From the NCBI RefSeq assembly GCF_004364585.1, contig NZ_SOAN01000003.1, forward strand, positions 1-64,000: a stretch of DNA of 64,000 nucleotides. Reading direction: 5' to 3'. Position numbers and translations under genes: made by a program. Below the pieces are notes generated by a model. It searched no databases. It saw nothing but the letters and a program-made list of their open reading frames with translations, and was not told the DNA's origin. This DNA comes from Nesterenkonia aurantiaca. GTDB lineage: Bacteria; Actinomycetota; Actinomycetes; Actinomycetales; Micrococcaceae. The number at the start of each line of letters is the position of its first letter. Within the stretch, counting starts at the first letter, position 1. Positions 50,857 through 60,062 of the stretch are shown here, piece by piece.

Positions 50857-52006
50857 GGGACCTCCCGGGTAGGAACTGCATCATCAGGGCCTCCATGGCC
50901 AGGAGCGGGGGCACATTCTGGGTGATCCGGACCCGGGCGGCGTTGATCGCGTCGAGCCCGGCGAGGGTCTGCTCGGCGCTGAGCGACTCCGCATAGCGTT
51001 GCAGCTCCTCACGCAGGTGTTCATTGATCAGCTCCGCACCGGTGCCCAGCTTCAGGCTCAGCACATCCCGGAACACCGCGGTGAGATCGATCAGTGCGCG
51101 ATCCAGGGAGTCCGCGACGGCGCGCTTGGCCCGCCGGGTGTTCTCCTCCTCCAGCTTCTTGAACTGGCTGCGCAGCTTGGGCGGGATCTTCTCTTCGGCG
51201 TCGAGACCCAGCGACCGACGCAGCGAGGCCTGCTCGGCCTCCAGCCGCGCCGCGGCGGTGCTGGCAGCATCCGCCTGTGTCATCTCCACCAGCGAGCCCG
51301 CAGCCTTGATAGCGGCCGAGGACGAGGTCAGCCGCAGCGGCAGCGTGACCACCTGCTCACGACGACGACGCGCCTCCGGGTCCCGCGCCAACCGGCGCGC
51401 CACCCCGATGTGGTTCTGCGAGACCCGGGCGGCGAAATGCGCCTGCTCCTCGTTGAGGCCGTCCCGGGTGCTCAGCAGCTGGGCCACCGCAGCGGTGGGC
51501 GGGATCCTCAGGCTCACCAGCCGGCAGCGCGAACGGATGGTGACCAGCACGTCGGCCGGGCTCGGCGCGCAGAGCACCCAGAGCGTATGCGGCGGCGGCT
51601 CCTCGATGGCCTTGAGCAGCACATTGGTGGCGCGTTCGGTCATCCGGTCCGCGTCCTCGACCACGATCACCCGCCAGCGAGCGCCCTGCGGCTTCTCCTG
51701 CGCAGTGGTGATCAGCGCACGCACATCCTCGATCTTGTAGGTCACGTTCTCGGTGGAGACCAACTTGACCGAGGGGTGGCTCTGCGCGGCGACCAGCCGG
51801 CAGGACCGGCACTCGCCACAGCCGCGGGCCGCCGGCTCCGGCTGCTCACAGTTCAGCGCCGCCGCGAAGGCGCGCGCGGCGTTGGAGCGCCCCGAGCCCG
51901 GGGGACCGGTGAACAGCCAGGCATGGGCAGGGGTGCCGGATCCGGCCGCGCGACGCAGCTGTTCGACCACGGCGTCCTGCCCGACCAGCTCGGTGTAGAC
52001 GCTCAT
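50849..52006 (-). CDS. holB: DNA polymerase III delta-prime subunit
   Basis: A 385-residue AAA+ clamp-loader subunit. The P-loop reads GPPGSGRS, with Arg instead of the catalytic Lys, as expected for the non-hydrolysing delta-prime. A zinc module follows (CGECRSC region, about residues 62-70), then VEDADRMTERATNVLLKAIEEP, the sensor and SRC region (TIRSRCRLV). It overlaps tmk by 4 bases and the peptidase by 8. Gene order tmk-holB is widely conserved. Confidence 0.93.
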   Translation of the reverse strand: MSVYTELVGQDAVVEQLRRAAGSGTPAHAWLFTGPPGSGRSNAARAFAAALNCEQPEPAARGCGECRSCRLVAAQSHPSVKLVSTENVTYKIEDVRALITTAQEKPQGARWRVIVVEDADRMTERATNVLLKAIEEPPPHTLWVLCAPSPADVLVTIRSRCRLVSLRIPPTAAVAQLLSTRDGLNEEQAHFAARVSQNHIGVARRLARDPEARRRREQVVTLPLRLTSSSAAIKAAGSLVEMTQADAASTAAARLEAEQASLRRSLGLDAEEKIPPKLRSQFKKLEEENTRRAKRAVADSLDRALIDLTAVFRDVLSLKLGTGAELINEHLREELQRYAESLSAEQTLAGLDAINAARVRITQNVPPLLAMEALMMQFLPGRSRA

Positions 52007-52656
52007 GAGTTCAGCAGCTCCTGACCCAGCAGCTCCTGGACTCGGGCCCGGATCTGGGTGTGCAGCTCCTGTGCGGGGCCGGAGGCCTCAAGCACCAGAT
52101 AGCGACCGGGGGCAGCCTCGGCGCGGGTGAGGAAGGCATGGCGGAGCCGGTCATGAAAGGCGTCCTCGGCGGATTCGATCCGATCCGAGCGCCCCGCACG
52201 GCCTTCCCGGCGAGCTCGGGCGGCGGCCGGGTCCAGGTCCAGCAGCACGGTCAGGTCGGGCTGCAGTCCTCCGGTGGCGAAGCCGTTGATCGCCGCCACC
52301 GCCTCGGTCCCGAGCTCGCGGCCCTCACCCTGGTAGGCGACCGAGGAGTCCACGTAGCGGTCGCAGAGCACGAAGCGCCCGGCCTCCAGCGCCGGCTCGA
52401 TCCGCTGGACCACGTGGGCGGCGCGTGAGGCGGCGAAGAGCAGCGCCTCGGTGCGCGGATCGATCTCGCCCTGATCGTGCTCCAGCACCAGCGAACGGAT
52501 GCGCTCGCCGATCGCGGTGCCGCCGGGCTCGCGGGTCCGCTCATAGGGCACCGCCTGCTCCTGGAACCAGGACTCGAGCAGGTCCAGCTGGGTGGTCTTG
52601 CCGGCGCCGTCGCCGCCTTCGAAGGCGACGAATCCTCCGCGTCTGAGATGGGTCAC
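52003..52656 (-). CDS. tmk: Thymidylate kinase
   Basis: A 217-residue kinase phosphorylating dTMP to dTDP. P-loop EGGDGAGKTT (residues 13-22), the DRY motif in LCDRYVDSSVAYQGEG, and a lid rich in Arg (ARARREGRAGRSDRIE) are present. The GTG at 52656 follows TAGGCT by 6 bases on the minus strand, so the tmk-holB-peptidase mRNA is probably leaderless. Confidence 0.95.
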   Translation of the reverse strand: MTHLRRGGFVAFEGGDGAGKTTQLDLLESWFQEQAVPYERTREPGGTAIGERIRSLVLEHDQGEIDPRTEALLFAASRAAHVVQRIEPALEAGRFVLCDRYVDSSVAYQGEGRELGTEAVAAINGFATGGLQPDLTVLLDLDPAAARARREGRAGRSDRIESAEDAFHDRLRHAFLTRAEAAPGRYLVLEASGPAQELHTQIRARVQELLGQELLNS

Positions 52657-52784
52657 ACGTCCAGCCTACCCAGCCCCAGGGACACGGAGGTGACACGCAG
52701 TTCTCACGCGCAGCCCGCACCACCGGGCGTCCACCACCGTGCGCGCCACCCGGGCCGTCACCGGCGCTGGGGTACCGTAACGGT

Positions 52785-54146
52785 GTGAACCAGCATGAAC
52801 GCACCTTCGTGGTCAACGCGGGCCGCGGCCCTCATGGACCGAACCAGCCCGTCAACATGCCCGTGGACTTCACCTCCACGTACTCCTACCGGCCCGGCGT
52901 GCACGCCGCGCAGGACTACGCCCGGGAGGGGATGCCCTCCTGGGAGCCGCTGGAAGAGCTGCTGGCGCAGCTCGAGGCCGGCACCCGCACGACCTCGCAG
53001 TCCCAAGGGCTGGTCACCACCGCCGAGGAGCACCCGGTCCAGGTGCTGCCCGGCCTGCTGTTCTCCTCCGGGATGGCGGCCATCTCCGCCGTGGTGCAGC
53101 TGCTTCCCCTCGGAGGCCACCTGATCATGCCGCGACACAGCTATATGGGCTTCTCCGCGCTGGCCCAGCAGATGGCAGACCAGGGTCTGCTCACGCTGCA
53201 CCGGGTGGACATCGCCGACACCGAGCAGGTCACCAGCACGCTGCACGACGTCTCCACCCTGGCCAGCGCCCAGGACGACATGGTGATGCTCTGGGTCGAA
53301 TCCCCGACCAACCCGATGCTGGAGATCGCCGACCTCCCCGCGGTGCTGACCGCCGCGAAGAAGCGCGGGGTGCTCACCGCGGTGGACAACACCTTCGCGA
53401 CTCCGCTGCGCCAGCGCCCACTGAAGCACGGGGCCGATGTGGTGGTCCACTCGGTCACCAAGTTCCTCTCCGGGCACTCGGATTTGATCATGGGCGTCGC
53501 GATCACCGGCGACCCGGAGATCCACGCCCGGCTGCACCAGCACCGCACCCTGCACGGCGCGATCCCCGGCCCCATGGAGGTCTTCCTCGCGCTGCGCGGC
53601 GTGCGCACCCTCGCGGTGCGCCTCGACGCCTCGGAGTCCAGCGCGGGTGAGCTGGCCCGCCGGCTGGATGAGCTCAGCCAGGACGCCGGACTGCCGCTGC
53701 GCAAGGTCAACTACCCGGGACTCGCGGCACACCCGCAGCACCAGCGCGCCGCCGAGCAGCTCGGCGGCTTCGGCGCGATCCTGACCATGGAGCTCGACGC
53801 CGACCAGCCCGATCCCGCCGAGGAAGCCAGAACTGCCGACCAGCCCGGTCCCGCCGGAGATCTCGGCCCCGCCGGCGCACCGGAGACTGGGCGGCGGATC
53901 TCCAATCAGCGCAGCGAGGCCGAGGTGGCCGACGCCGTGCTCAGCGCGCTCACGCTCTGGACCCCGGCCACCAGCCTGGGCGGCGTGGAGTCCCTGGCCG
54001 AGCGCCGTCGTCGTCATCCCGGTGAGCCCTCCTCGGTCCCTGACGGGCTGATCCGCCTCTCGGTGGGCATCGAAGATGTGGAGGATCTCTTCGCAGATCT
54101 GCTCAACGCGTTGCGCACCGCCGCAACCGGGGAGCCCATCCGATAA
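52785..54146 (+). CDS. PLP-dependent trans-sulfuration enzyme (cystathionine gamma-synthase-like)
   Basis: A 453-residue Cys/Met-metabolism PLP enzyme. The Schiff-base lysine is in VVHSVTKFLSGHSD, phosphate and ring contacts are in SSGMAAI and WVESPTNPMLEIAD, and VDNTFATP provides the ring Asp. It differs from typical 390-residue members by a segment of about 40 residues rich in Pro/Ala/Asp near residues 340-375, probably a surface loop. TACCGT lies 6 bases before the GTG. Synthase versus lyase cannot be decided. Confidence 0.88.
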   Translation: MNQHERTFVVNAGRGPHGPNQPVNMPVDFTSTYSYRPGVHAAQDYAREGMPSWEPLEELLAQLEAGTRTTSQSQGLVTTAEEHPVQVLPGLLFSSGMAAISAVVQLLPLGGHLIMPRHSYMGFSALAQQMADQGLLTLHRVDIADTEQVTSTLHDVSTLASAQDDMVMLWVESPTNPMLEIADLPAVLTAAKKRGVLTAVDNTFATPLRQRPLKHGADVVVHSVTKFLSGHSDLIMGVAITGDPEIHARLHQHRTLHGAIPGPMEVFLALRGVRTLAVRLDASESSAGELARRLDELSQDAGLPLRKVNYPGLAAHPQHQRAAEQLGGFGAILTMELDADQPDPAEEARTADQPGPAGDLGPAGAPETGRRISNQRSEAEVADAVLSALTLWTPATSLGGVESLAERRRRHPGEPSSVPDGLIRLSVGIEDVEDLFADLLNALRTAATGEPIR

Positions 54147-54155
54147 CATCGGGGT

Positions 54156-54467
54156 ATGCAGTCTCCCCTCTCTGATATCTGGATCTTCGTCCTGCAGACC
54201 GAAGCCTGGATGCACCTGGCCTTCGCCCTGGTCTGCCTCGGCCTGGCCATCGTCGCGCTGGTCAAGTGCATCCCGAAGAACGCGCAGCGCTTCGACATCG
54301 CCTTCAAGCGGACCAAGGGGTTCTGGCTGGGTATGACCGGCGGTGCCGTGGTCCTCGCGCTGCTCGGCGCTGCCGGAGCCGGTCCCTTCGGCCTGATCTT
54401 CCCGGTGGCCGCGGCCTGCATGGCGATGGTCTACCTGACCGACGTCAACCCCGAAGTCTCCGACTGA
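54156..54467 (+). CDS. DUF2516 family membrane protein
   Basis: A 103-residue membrane protein with three predicted helices (about 16-38, 56-75, 78-93). KRTKGFWLGMTGGA and the YLTDVNPEV ending are typical of the actinobacterial DUF2516 family. TAACAT lies exactly 6 bases before the ATG, so the mRNA is probably leaderless, even though the PLP-enzyme stop is only 9 bases upstream. Function unknown. Confidence 0.85.
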   Translation: MQSPLSDIWIFVLQTEAWMHLAFALVCLGLAIVALVKCIPKNAQRFDIAFKRTKGFWLGMTGGAVVLALLGAAGAGPFGLIFPVAAACMAMVYLTDVNPEVSD

Positions 54468-54580
54468 CGTGTTCCGTTCGACCTGAACCGGTCGTCCTGA
54501 ACCGGTCGTCCTGACCGGGACCGCTGACCGCACCCCCGCGCCGATTTCCATGTTCGACTCCGAAAGGGAGACACACTCCT

Positions 54581-55327
54581 ATGGCCTATGACCTGATCCT
54601 GCTCCGCCACGGGCAGAGCGACTGGAACGAGAAGAACCTCTTCACCGGCTGGGTGGATGTGCCGCTGACCGCGCTGGGCCGTGAAGAGGCCGCGCGCGGC
54701 GGAGAGCTGCTCAAGGAGCACCAGCTGCTGCCCGACGTGGTGCATACCTCGCTGCTGCAGCGCGCCATCACCACCTCACACCTGGCGCTGGAGACCGCGG
54801 ACCGGCTCTGGATTCCAGTGAAGCGAGACTGGCGGCTCAACGAGCGCCACTACGGCGCGCTCCAGGGCAAGGACAAGGCCGAGACGCTGGCGCAGTACGG
54901 CGAGGAGCAGTTCATGCTGTGGCGCCGCTCTTATGACACCCCGCCGCCGGAGATCGCCGCCGACGACGAGTTCTCCCAGCTGGGGGATCCGCGCTACGCC
55001 GATCTCGGTGACGCCGCGCCGCGCACCGAGTGCCTCAAGGACGTCGTGGACCGGATGATGCCCTACTGGGAGTCCGCCGTGATCCCGGATCTGCGCGAGA
55101 ACAAGACCGTGCTGCTCGCAGCCCACGGCAACTCGCTGCGCGCGCTGGTGAAGTACCTCGACGGCATCTCCGACGAGGACATCGCCGGGCTGAACATCCC
55201 CACCGGGATCCCGCTGCACTACCGGCTGGACGAGGATCTGAAGCCGCTGAACCCCGGCGGCACCTACCTCGACCCCGAGGCCGCGAAGGACGCGATCCAC
55301 GCCGTAGCGAACCAGGGCAAGAAGTAG
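54581..55327 (+). CDS. gpmA: 2,3-bisphosphoglycerate-dependent phosphoglycerate mutase
   Basis: A 248-residue glycolytic enzyme interconverting 3- and 2-phosphoglycerate. The phosphohistidine is H10 in [17 protein letters not shown], and ERHYGALQG and [17 protein letters not shown] complete the active site. Length is standard. GAAAGGGAG precedes the ATG. The order gpm, phoU (opposite strand), senX3, regX3 is the mycobacterial-type arrangement. Confidence 0.96.
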   Translation: MAYDLILLRHGQSDWNEKNLFTGWVDVPLTALGREEAARGGELLKEHQLLPDVVHTSLLQRAITTSHLALETADRLWIPVKRDWRLNERHYGALQGKDKAETLAQYGEEQFMLWRRSYDTPPPEIAADDEFSQLGDPRYADLGDAAPRTECLKDVVDRMMPYWESAVIPDLRENKTVLLAAHGNSLRALVKYLDGISDEDIAGLNIPTGIPLHYRLDEDLKPLNPGGTYLDPEAAKDAIHAVANQGKK

Positions 55328-55353
55328 CGGGCAGGAAACAGCCTGCACAGCAG

Positions 55354-55393
55354 AAGATCCCCTCAGACATCGAAAGATGTCTGAGGGGATCTT
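55354..55393. terminator. Bidirectional terminator between gpmA and phoU
   Basis: A perfect 18-base-pair stem (55354-55371 with 55376-55393) capped by a GAAA tetraloop lies between the two convergent genes. A short T-run follows on the plus strand (TTT) and TTCT on the minus strand. It should stop transcription from both sides. Confidence 0.85.
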
Positions 55394-55400
55394 TCGTGGT

Positions 55401-56054
55401 TCACCGTTCGCGGGAGTCCCAGGCGCCGGTGACCAGGTAGTCCACCTTGTTCGCCACCGAGACCCCATGGTCTCCAAAGCGTTCGAAGAACCGGCTCACC
55501 AAGGTGGAGTCCACGCTGGTGGCGGCGCTCTGCTGCCAGTCCTCGGCGGCCACGGTGGTGAACACCGAGGCGTGCAGATCATTGAGCTGTTCGTTGAGTG
55601 CATGGATCTCCGCGACCAGGTGCAGCTCGCGGGTCTCCAACAGCGTGATCAGCCGCGAGGAGATCTGCGTGGAGAGCTTCGCCATCTTCTCAAAGACCGG
55701 GTGCAGCGCGTCCGGGGCCACCCGGTCCGGGTAGCGCATCCGGGCGAGCTGGGCGATGTGCCGCGCGAGATCGCCCATGCGCTCCAGCGAGGTGCTCATC
55801 CGCAGCGCCCCGACGATCATGCGCAGGTCCGAGGCCACCGGGCCCTGCAGCGCGAGCAGCTCGATGGCCTTCTCGTCGAGCTCCACCTGCAGCCGGTCGA
55901 TCTGCGCGTCGGCGGCGATGACCTCCTCCGCCAGCTGGAGATCGGTGGTGTCGAAGGCGGTGTAGGCCTTCTCCATCGCGGTGTGGACCAATGTTGTGAT
56001 CTGGATCAGCTGCTCACCAAGGTTGATGAGGTCTGCCTGAAAGAGCTTTCGCAC
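55401..56054 (-). CDS. phoU: Phosphate signalling protein PhoU
   Basis: A 217-residue cytosolic protein of two three-helix bundles that damps the histidine kinase when phosphate is plentiful. Metal-binding patterns of both bundles are visible: EVIAADAQIDRLQVELDEKA in the first and RFFERFGDHGVSVANKVDYL in the second. GTG 56054 (VRKLFQADLINL) matches the family start; the longer reading adds an unrelated 22 residues. It is divergent from senX3 across a PHO-box-like site. Confidence 0.92.
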   Translation of the reverse strand: MRKLFQADLINLGEQLIQITTLVHTAMEKAYTAFDTTDLQLAEEVIAADAQIDRLQVELDEKAIELLALQGPVASDLRMIVGALRMSTSLERMGDLARHIAQLARMRYPDRVAPDALHPVFEKMAKLSTQISSRLITLLETRELHLVAEIHALNEQLNDLHASVFTTVAAEDWQQSAATSVDSTLVSRFFERFGDHGVSVANKVDYLVTGAWDSRER

Positions 56055-56141
56055 GTCTTCGCGTTCCTTTCCCGCCGTGGAGTATCCCGACAGTGAATCC
56101 TTGCCGGTGCAGATGAACACCAGCGAAGTCAGCAGTCGACG

Positions 56142-56163
56142 CGCAGGTGAACGCTGGTTGAAC
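56142..56163 (-). promoter_or_regulatory. PHO-box-like direct repeat
   Basis: On the minus strand GTTCAACCAGC and GTTCACCTGCG are adjacent 11-base direct repeats. The second matches the actinobacterial PhoP/RegX3 unit G(G/T)TCAYYYR(G/C)G at every position and the first at 9 of 11. A third unit, GTTCATCTGCA (56108-56118), matches at 10 of 11 and lies about three periods further on. It sits between phoU and senX3, the expected place for autoregulation. Confidence 0.65.
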
Positions 56164-56224
56164 CCTGGGAGCCGTTGTCGCCATTTGGCCCCGCCCGCCC
56201 GGCGCCGGGCCTAAGCTGTAGGAC

Positions 56225-57490
56225 GTGGATCCCCTGCTCATCGCCGCACTCTCCGGCGTCGTCGGCCTGGCACTGGGCGTCGTCGGCATGTATGCCTTCC
56301 GTGTCAGTGAGAAGCAGCGCGGCGCCGGCATCGACGTGGACGAACCTTTGATGCCCGCCGGTGCCACCGAGGTGCTCGCCTCGCTGGGCCTGGCGTACAT
56401 CGTCGTGGACACCGTGGACGGGGTGGTGCGCGCGAATCCCGCCGCCTACGCCTTCGGCCTGGTCCGCGGGCATACCGTGGTCCACCAGCAGCTGCTGAAC
56501 CTCACCGCCCGGGTCCGCGGCGACGGGGTGATCATCGACCAGGAGCATGAGCTGGCGCGCGGCCTGCAGGGGGAGACCTCCCTGGTGGTGCACCTGCGCG
56601 TGGCACCGCTGGGCGACGAGTACATCCTGGTCCTCGCCGATGACCGCACCGAGTTCTCCCGGATCGAGGCGGTGCGCAACGACTTCGTCGCCAACGTCTC
56701 CCACGAGCTGAAGACCCCGGTCGGGGCGATCTCGTTGCTGGCCGAGACCATCGAAGACGCTGCCGACGACGACGTCGCGGTCCGCCGGTTCACCCAGCGC
56801 CTGCACAAGGAGTCCCGCCGGCTCGCGGCGCTGGTCCAGGACATCATCGAGCTCTCCCGGGTCCAGGGCAAGAACGTGGTCCACGCCGGACGGCCGGTGG
56901 ACCTCGAAGACGTCATCGCCGACGCCGCGGACCGCTCCCGGCTGCCGGCGGAGTCCAAGAACATCGAGCTCAAGATCGGCGGCACGCTGCCGCACCGGGT
57001 CCACGGCGACGCCGATCAGCTCGCGATGGCCTTCCGGAACCTGATCGACAACGCGGTGCGCTATTCCCCGGAGTCCACCCGGGTCGGCATCGGGCTCTCC
57101 AGTCGCGACGGGATCGCCCAGGTCACCGTCACCGATCAGGGGATCGGCATCGCGAAGGAGGACCAGGAGCGGATCTTCGAGCGCTTCTACCGGGTCGACG
57201 CCGCGCGGTCCCGGCAGACCGGCGGCACCGGCCTGGGCCTGAGCATCGTCAAGCACGTGATCACCAACCACGGGGGCGAAGTGGCGCTGTGGTCCCAGCA
57301 GGGGAGGGGCTCCACGTTCACCGTGCGGCTGCCCGAGCTGGATGAAAGCCTCGACACCCTAGAAGGGCTCGGCCGCGGCGCGGCAGGGCTCGCCGAAGCA
57401 TCCGATCGCACCGCCCCATATGGTCCTGCATCGCGTCACAGTGCAGCGAATCCGGCCCCCACACGGGCCGGCGAAGGAGGAAACGCGTGA
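56225..57490 (+). CDS. senX3: Sensor histidine kinase SenX3
   Basis: A 421-residue phosphate-responsive kinase. One N-terminal membrane helix (about 3-25) is followed by a PAS-like domain (50-145), the dimerisation helix with phospho-His160 in FVANVSHELKTPVGAI, and the ATPase with N-box NLIDNAVRYSPE, G1 DQGIGI, F-box ERFYRVD and G2 GGTGLGLSIV. The tail after 385 is disordered. TAAGCT lies 7 bases before the GTG. It overlaps regX3 by 4 bases. Confidence 0.93.
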   Translation: MDPLLIAALSGVVGLALGVVGMYAFRVSEKQRGAGIDVDEPLMPAGATEVLASLGLAYIVVDTVDGVVRANPAAYAFGLVRGHTVVHQQLLNLTARVRGDGVIIDQEHELARGLQGETSLVVHLRVAPLGDEYILVLADDRTEFSRIEAVRNDFVANVSHELKTPVGAISLLAETIEDAADDDVAVRRFTQRLHKESRRLAALVQDIIELSRVQGKNVVHAGRPVDLEDVIADAADRSRLPAESKNIELKIGGTLPHRVHGDADQLAMAFRNLIDNAVRYSPESTRVGIGLSSRDGIAQVTVTDQGIGIAKEDQERIFERFYRVDAARSRQTGGTGLGLSIVKHVITNHGGEVALWSQQGRGSTFTVRLPELDESLDTLEGLGRGAAGLAEASDRTAPYGPASRHSAANPAPTRAGEGGNA

Positions 57491-58167
57491 CCAGAATTCT
57501 GCTCGTGGAGGATGAGCCCTCATTCTCGGAAGCCCTGTCCTACACCCTGGAGAAGGAGGGCTACGACGTCGTCGTCGCCGAGAATGGCTTCGACGCGGTC
57601 GAGATCTTCACCCGCGAGGGGGCCGACCTGGTCCTGCTGGATCTGATGCTGCCCGGCCAGTCCGGCACCGAGGTGTGCCGCCAGATCCGGCTGCAGTCCA
57701 ATGTTCCGGTGATCATGCTCACCGCGAAGGACTCCGAGATCGACAAGGTCGTGGGTCTGGAGCTCGGGGCCGATGACTACGTCACCAAGCCCTATTCCTC
57801 CCGCGAGCTGCTCGCCCGGGTCCGTGCGGTGCTGCGCCGCCGGGTCGAGACTGAGATCGACGACGGCTCGATGGTCACCGCGGGACCGGTCAGCATGGAC
57901 ATCGAACGCCACACCGTGGAGGTCCAGGGCGCCGCGCTGAGCCTGCCGCTGAAGGAGTTCGAGCTGCTCGAGATGCTGCTGCGCAACGCCGGACGGGTGC
58001 TCACCCGCGGCCAGCTCATCGACCGGGTCTGGGGCTCGGACTACGTCGGTGACACCAAGACCCTCGACGTCCACGTCAAGCGGCTCCGGGCCAAGATCGA
58101 ACCCGACCCGTCCCGGCCGGAGTTCCTGATCACCGTGCGCGGGCTGGGCTACAAGTTTGAGTCCTGA
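57487..58167 (+). CDS. regX3: Response regulator RegX3
   Basis: A 226-residue OmpR-family regulator. The receiver has the acidic pair in LLVEDEP, phospho-acceptor D52 in LLDLMLPG, Thr/Ser in IMLTAKDS and the Lys of TKPY; the winged-helix domain ends in the [12 protein letters not shown] segment and TVRGLGYKF. Its start overlaps the senX3 stop (GTGA). It likely binds the PHO-box-like repeats at 56142. Confidence 0.94.
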   Translation: MTRILLVEDEPSFSEALSYTLEKEGYDVVVAENGFDAVEIFTREGADLVLLDLMLPGQSGTEVCRQIRLQSNVPVIMLTAKDSEIDKVVGLELGADDYVTKPYSSRELLARVRAVLRRRVETEIDDGSMVTAGPVSMDIERHTVEVQGAALSLPLKEFELLEMLLRNAGRVLTRGQLIDRVWGSDYVGDTKTLDVHVKRLRAKIEPDPSRPEFLITVRGLGYKFES

Positions 58168-58223
58168 ACCGGGTCGGTAGACTGGTCCAGGTCCCCAAGC
58201 GTCGTCCCCTCACAGGAGTGTGC

Positions 58224-59915
58224 ATGAGCATCGTCAGCGATTCCGCAGCGCAGAACAACACCGCGGCTGCACCCTCACCCACCTCCGGAGGCCCATCGCG
58301 CCAGCCGATCCGACGCGCTCTGATCTCGGTCTATGACAAGACCGGGCTCGAGGACCTCGCCGCAGGGCTGCACGCCGCCGGCGTCGAGATCGTCTCCACC
58401 GGCTCCACCGCCAAGCGCATCGCCGCCGCGGGCGTCCCGGTGATCGAGGTCTCCGAGGTCACCGGCTTCGCCGAATGCCTCGACGGCCGGGTCAAGACCC
58501 TGCACCCGAGGGTGCACGCCGGGATCCTGGCCGACCGCCGCCGCGAAGACCACCGCGCGCAGCTCCAGGAGCTCCAGATCGAGCCCTTCGACCTGGTCGT
58601 GGTGAACCTCTACCCCTTCGCCGACACCGTCGCCTCCGGCGCCGCCGAGGACCAGATCGTCGAACAGATCGACATCGGCGGTCCCTCCATGGTCCGCGCC
58701 GCCGCCAAGAACCACGCCTCCGTCGCAGTGGTGGTGGACCCGCTGCGCTACCACGACGTCGTCACCGCAGCCGGTGCCGGCGGCTTCAGCCTCGCCGCCC
58801 GGCAGCGCCTGGCAGCCCTGGCCTTCGCGCACACCGCCGCCTACGACACCGCGGTGGCGCGCTGGACCTCCCAGCAGTTCGACGACGACTTCGACGCCGC
58901 CTCGGTGCCCGCCTCGCCGCTGAGCCGCACCGAGAAGAAGTTGAACTTCCCGCCCTACGCCGGGCTCGCGCTGCAGCGCCTGGACACGCTGCGCTACGGC
59001 GAGAACGCCCACCAGCCCGCCGCGCTCTATGCCGACTCCAGCGCCGGACCGGGCCTGGCGCAGGCCAAGACCCTGCACGGGAAGGCGATGAGCTACAACA
59101 ACTATGTCGACGCCGACGCGGCGGTGCGCACGGCCTTCGACTTCGCCCAGCCCGCCGTGGCGATCATCAAGCACGCCAACCCCTGCGGCGTGGCCGTGGG
59201 CGCCACCGTGGCCGAGGCCCACCGCAGCGCTCACGCCTGCGACCCGCTCTCGGCCTTCGGCGGCGTGATCGCCGCCAACCGCACCATCACCGCCGAGATG
59301 GCCAAGACCGTCTCGGAGATCTTCACCGAGGTCGTCGTCGCTCCGGCCTTCGAGGAGGAGGCGCTGGCGATCCTGACCAAGAAGAAGAACATCCGGCTGC
59401 TGCGCCTGCCCGAGGGTCACCGGCGCGATCGGGTGGAATATAAGCAGATCTCCGGGGGCATGCTGCTGCAGGCCTCGGACGCCGTGGACGCCGAGGGTGA
59501 CACCACCTCCGGCTGGAAGCTGGTCTCGGGCGAGGCCGCCGAGCCTGAGATGCTCGCCGATCTCGACTTCGCCTGGCGTGCGATCCGCTCGGTGAAGTCC
59601 AACGCGATCCTGCTGGCGAAGAACCAGGCCACCGTCGGGATCGGCATGGGCCAGGTGAACCGGCTGGACTCCTGCCGACTCGCCGTCCAGCGGGCGAACA
59701 CGCTCGCCGGTGACGGTGTGGAGCGCGCCCGCGGATCCGTCGCGGCCTCCGACGCGTTCTTCCCGTTCGCCGACGGGCTGCAGAGCCTGATCACCGCGGG
59801 CGTGCGCGCCGTCGTGCAGCCCGGCGGGTCCCAGCGCGACGAGGAGGTCATCTCGGCAGCCCGCGACGCCGGCCTGACCATGTACCTCACCGGGACCCGA
59901 CACTTCTTCCACTGA
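58224..59915 (+). CDS. purH: Bifunctional AICAR transformylase/IMP cyclohydrolase
   Basis: A 563-residue purine-synthesis enzyme performing the last two steps to IMP. The N-terminal cyclohydrolase (about 30-220) has [10 protein letters not shown] and GGRVKTLHP-like [12 protein letters not shown]; the C-terminal transformylase carries the Lys-His pair in [11 protein letters not shown] and ends in [10 protein letters not shown]. About 30 residues of disordered N-terminus are extra. ATG 58224 has AGGAG 5 bases upstream. It lies 56 bases after regX3. Confidence 0.96.
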   Translation: MSIVSDSAAQNNTAAAPSPTSGGPSRQPIRRALISVYDKTGLEDLAAGLHAAGVEIVSTGSTAKRIAAAGVPVIEVSEVTGFAECLDGRVKTLHPRVHAGILADRRREDHRAQLQELQIEPFDLVVVNLYPFADTVASGAAEDQIVEQIDIGGPSMVRAAAKNHASVAVVVDPLRYHDVVTAAGAGGFSLAARQRLAALAFAHTAAYDTAVARWTSQQFDDDFDAASVPASPLSRTEKKLNFPPYAGLALQRLDTLRYGENAHQPAALYADSSAGPGLAQAKTLHGKAMSYNNYVDADAAVRTAFDFAQPAVAIIKHANPCGVAVGATVAEAHRSAHACDPLSAFGGVIAANRTITAEMAKTVSEIFTEVVVAPAFEEEALAILTKKKNIRLLRLPEGHRRDRVEYKQISGGMLLQASDAVDAEGDTTSGWKLVSGEAAEPEMLADLDFAWRAIRSVKSNAILLAKNQATVGIGMGQVNRLDSCRLAVQRANTLAGDGVERARGSVAASDAFFPFADGLQSLITAGVRAVVQPGGSQRDEEVISAARDAGLTMYLTGTRHFFH

Positions 59916-59945
59916 TCTGCTGATCCACCGATCTGCTGATCCACC
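59914..59945. repeat. 16-bp tandem duplication at the end of purH
   Basis: GATCTGCTGATCCACC occurs twice in direct succession (59914-59929, 59930-59945), beginning within the purH stop codon. A degenerate third unit with a small hairpin, CGATCC-AC-GGATCG, follows. Probably a slippage duplication in non-coding DNA. Confidence 0.6.
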
Positions 59946-60062
59946 GATCCACGGATCGACCACCACCACCGTTGATCTGATCCGCAGCCGCGGAGCACCA
60001 CGCCGTCGGCCCCGGACCTGATCGCCCTATGCCTGCTCGGCACCCTCGAAAGGGTGGAACCT

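Noticed and set aside
52758-54551. A 597-codon minus-strand frame opposite the PLP enzyme
   Set aside because: No family features; the plus strand has the full PLP active site and a DUF2516 gene.
58275-59969. A 564-codon frame antisense to purH
   Set aside because: Shadow of a complete purH; Gly/His/Val-biased sequence without motifs.
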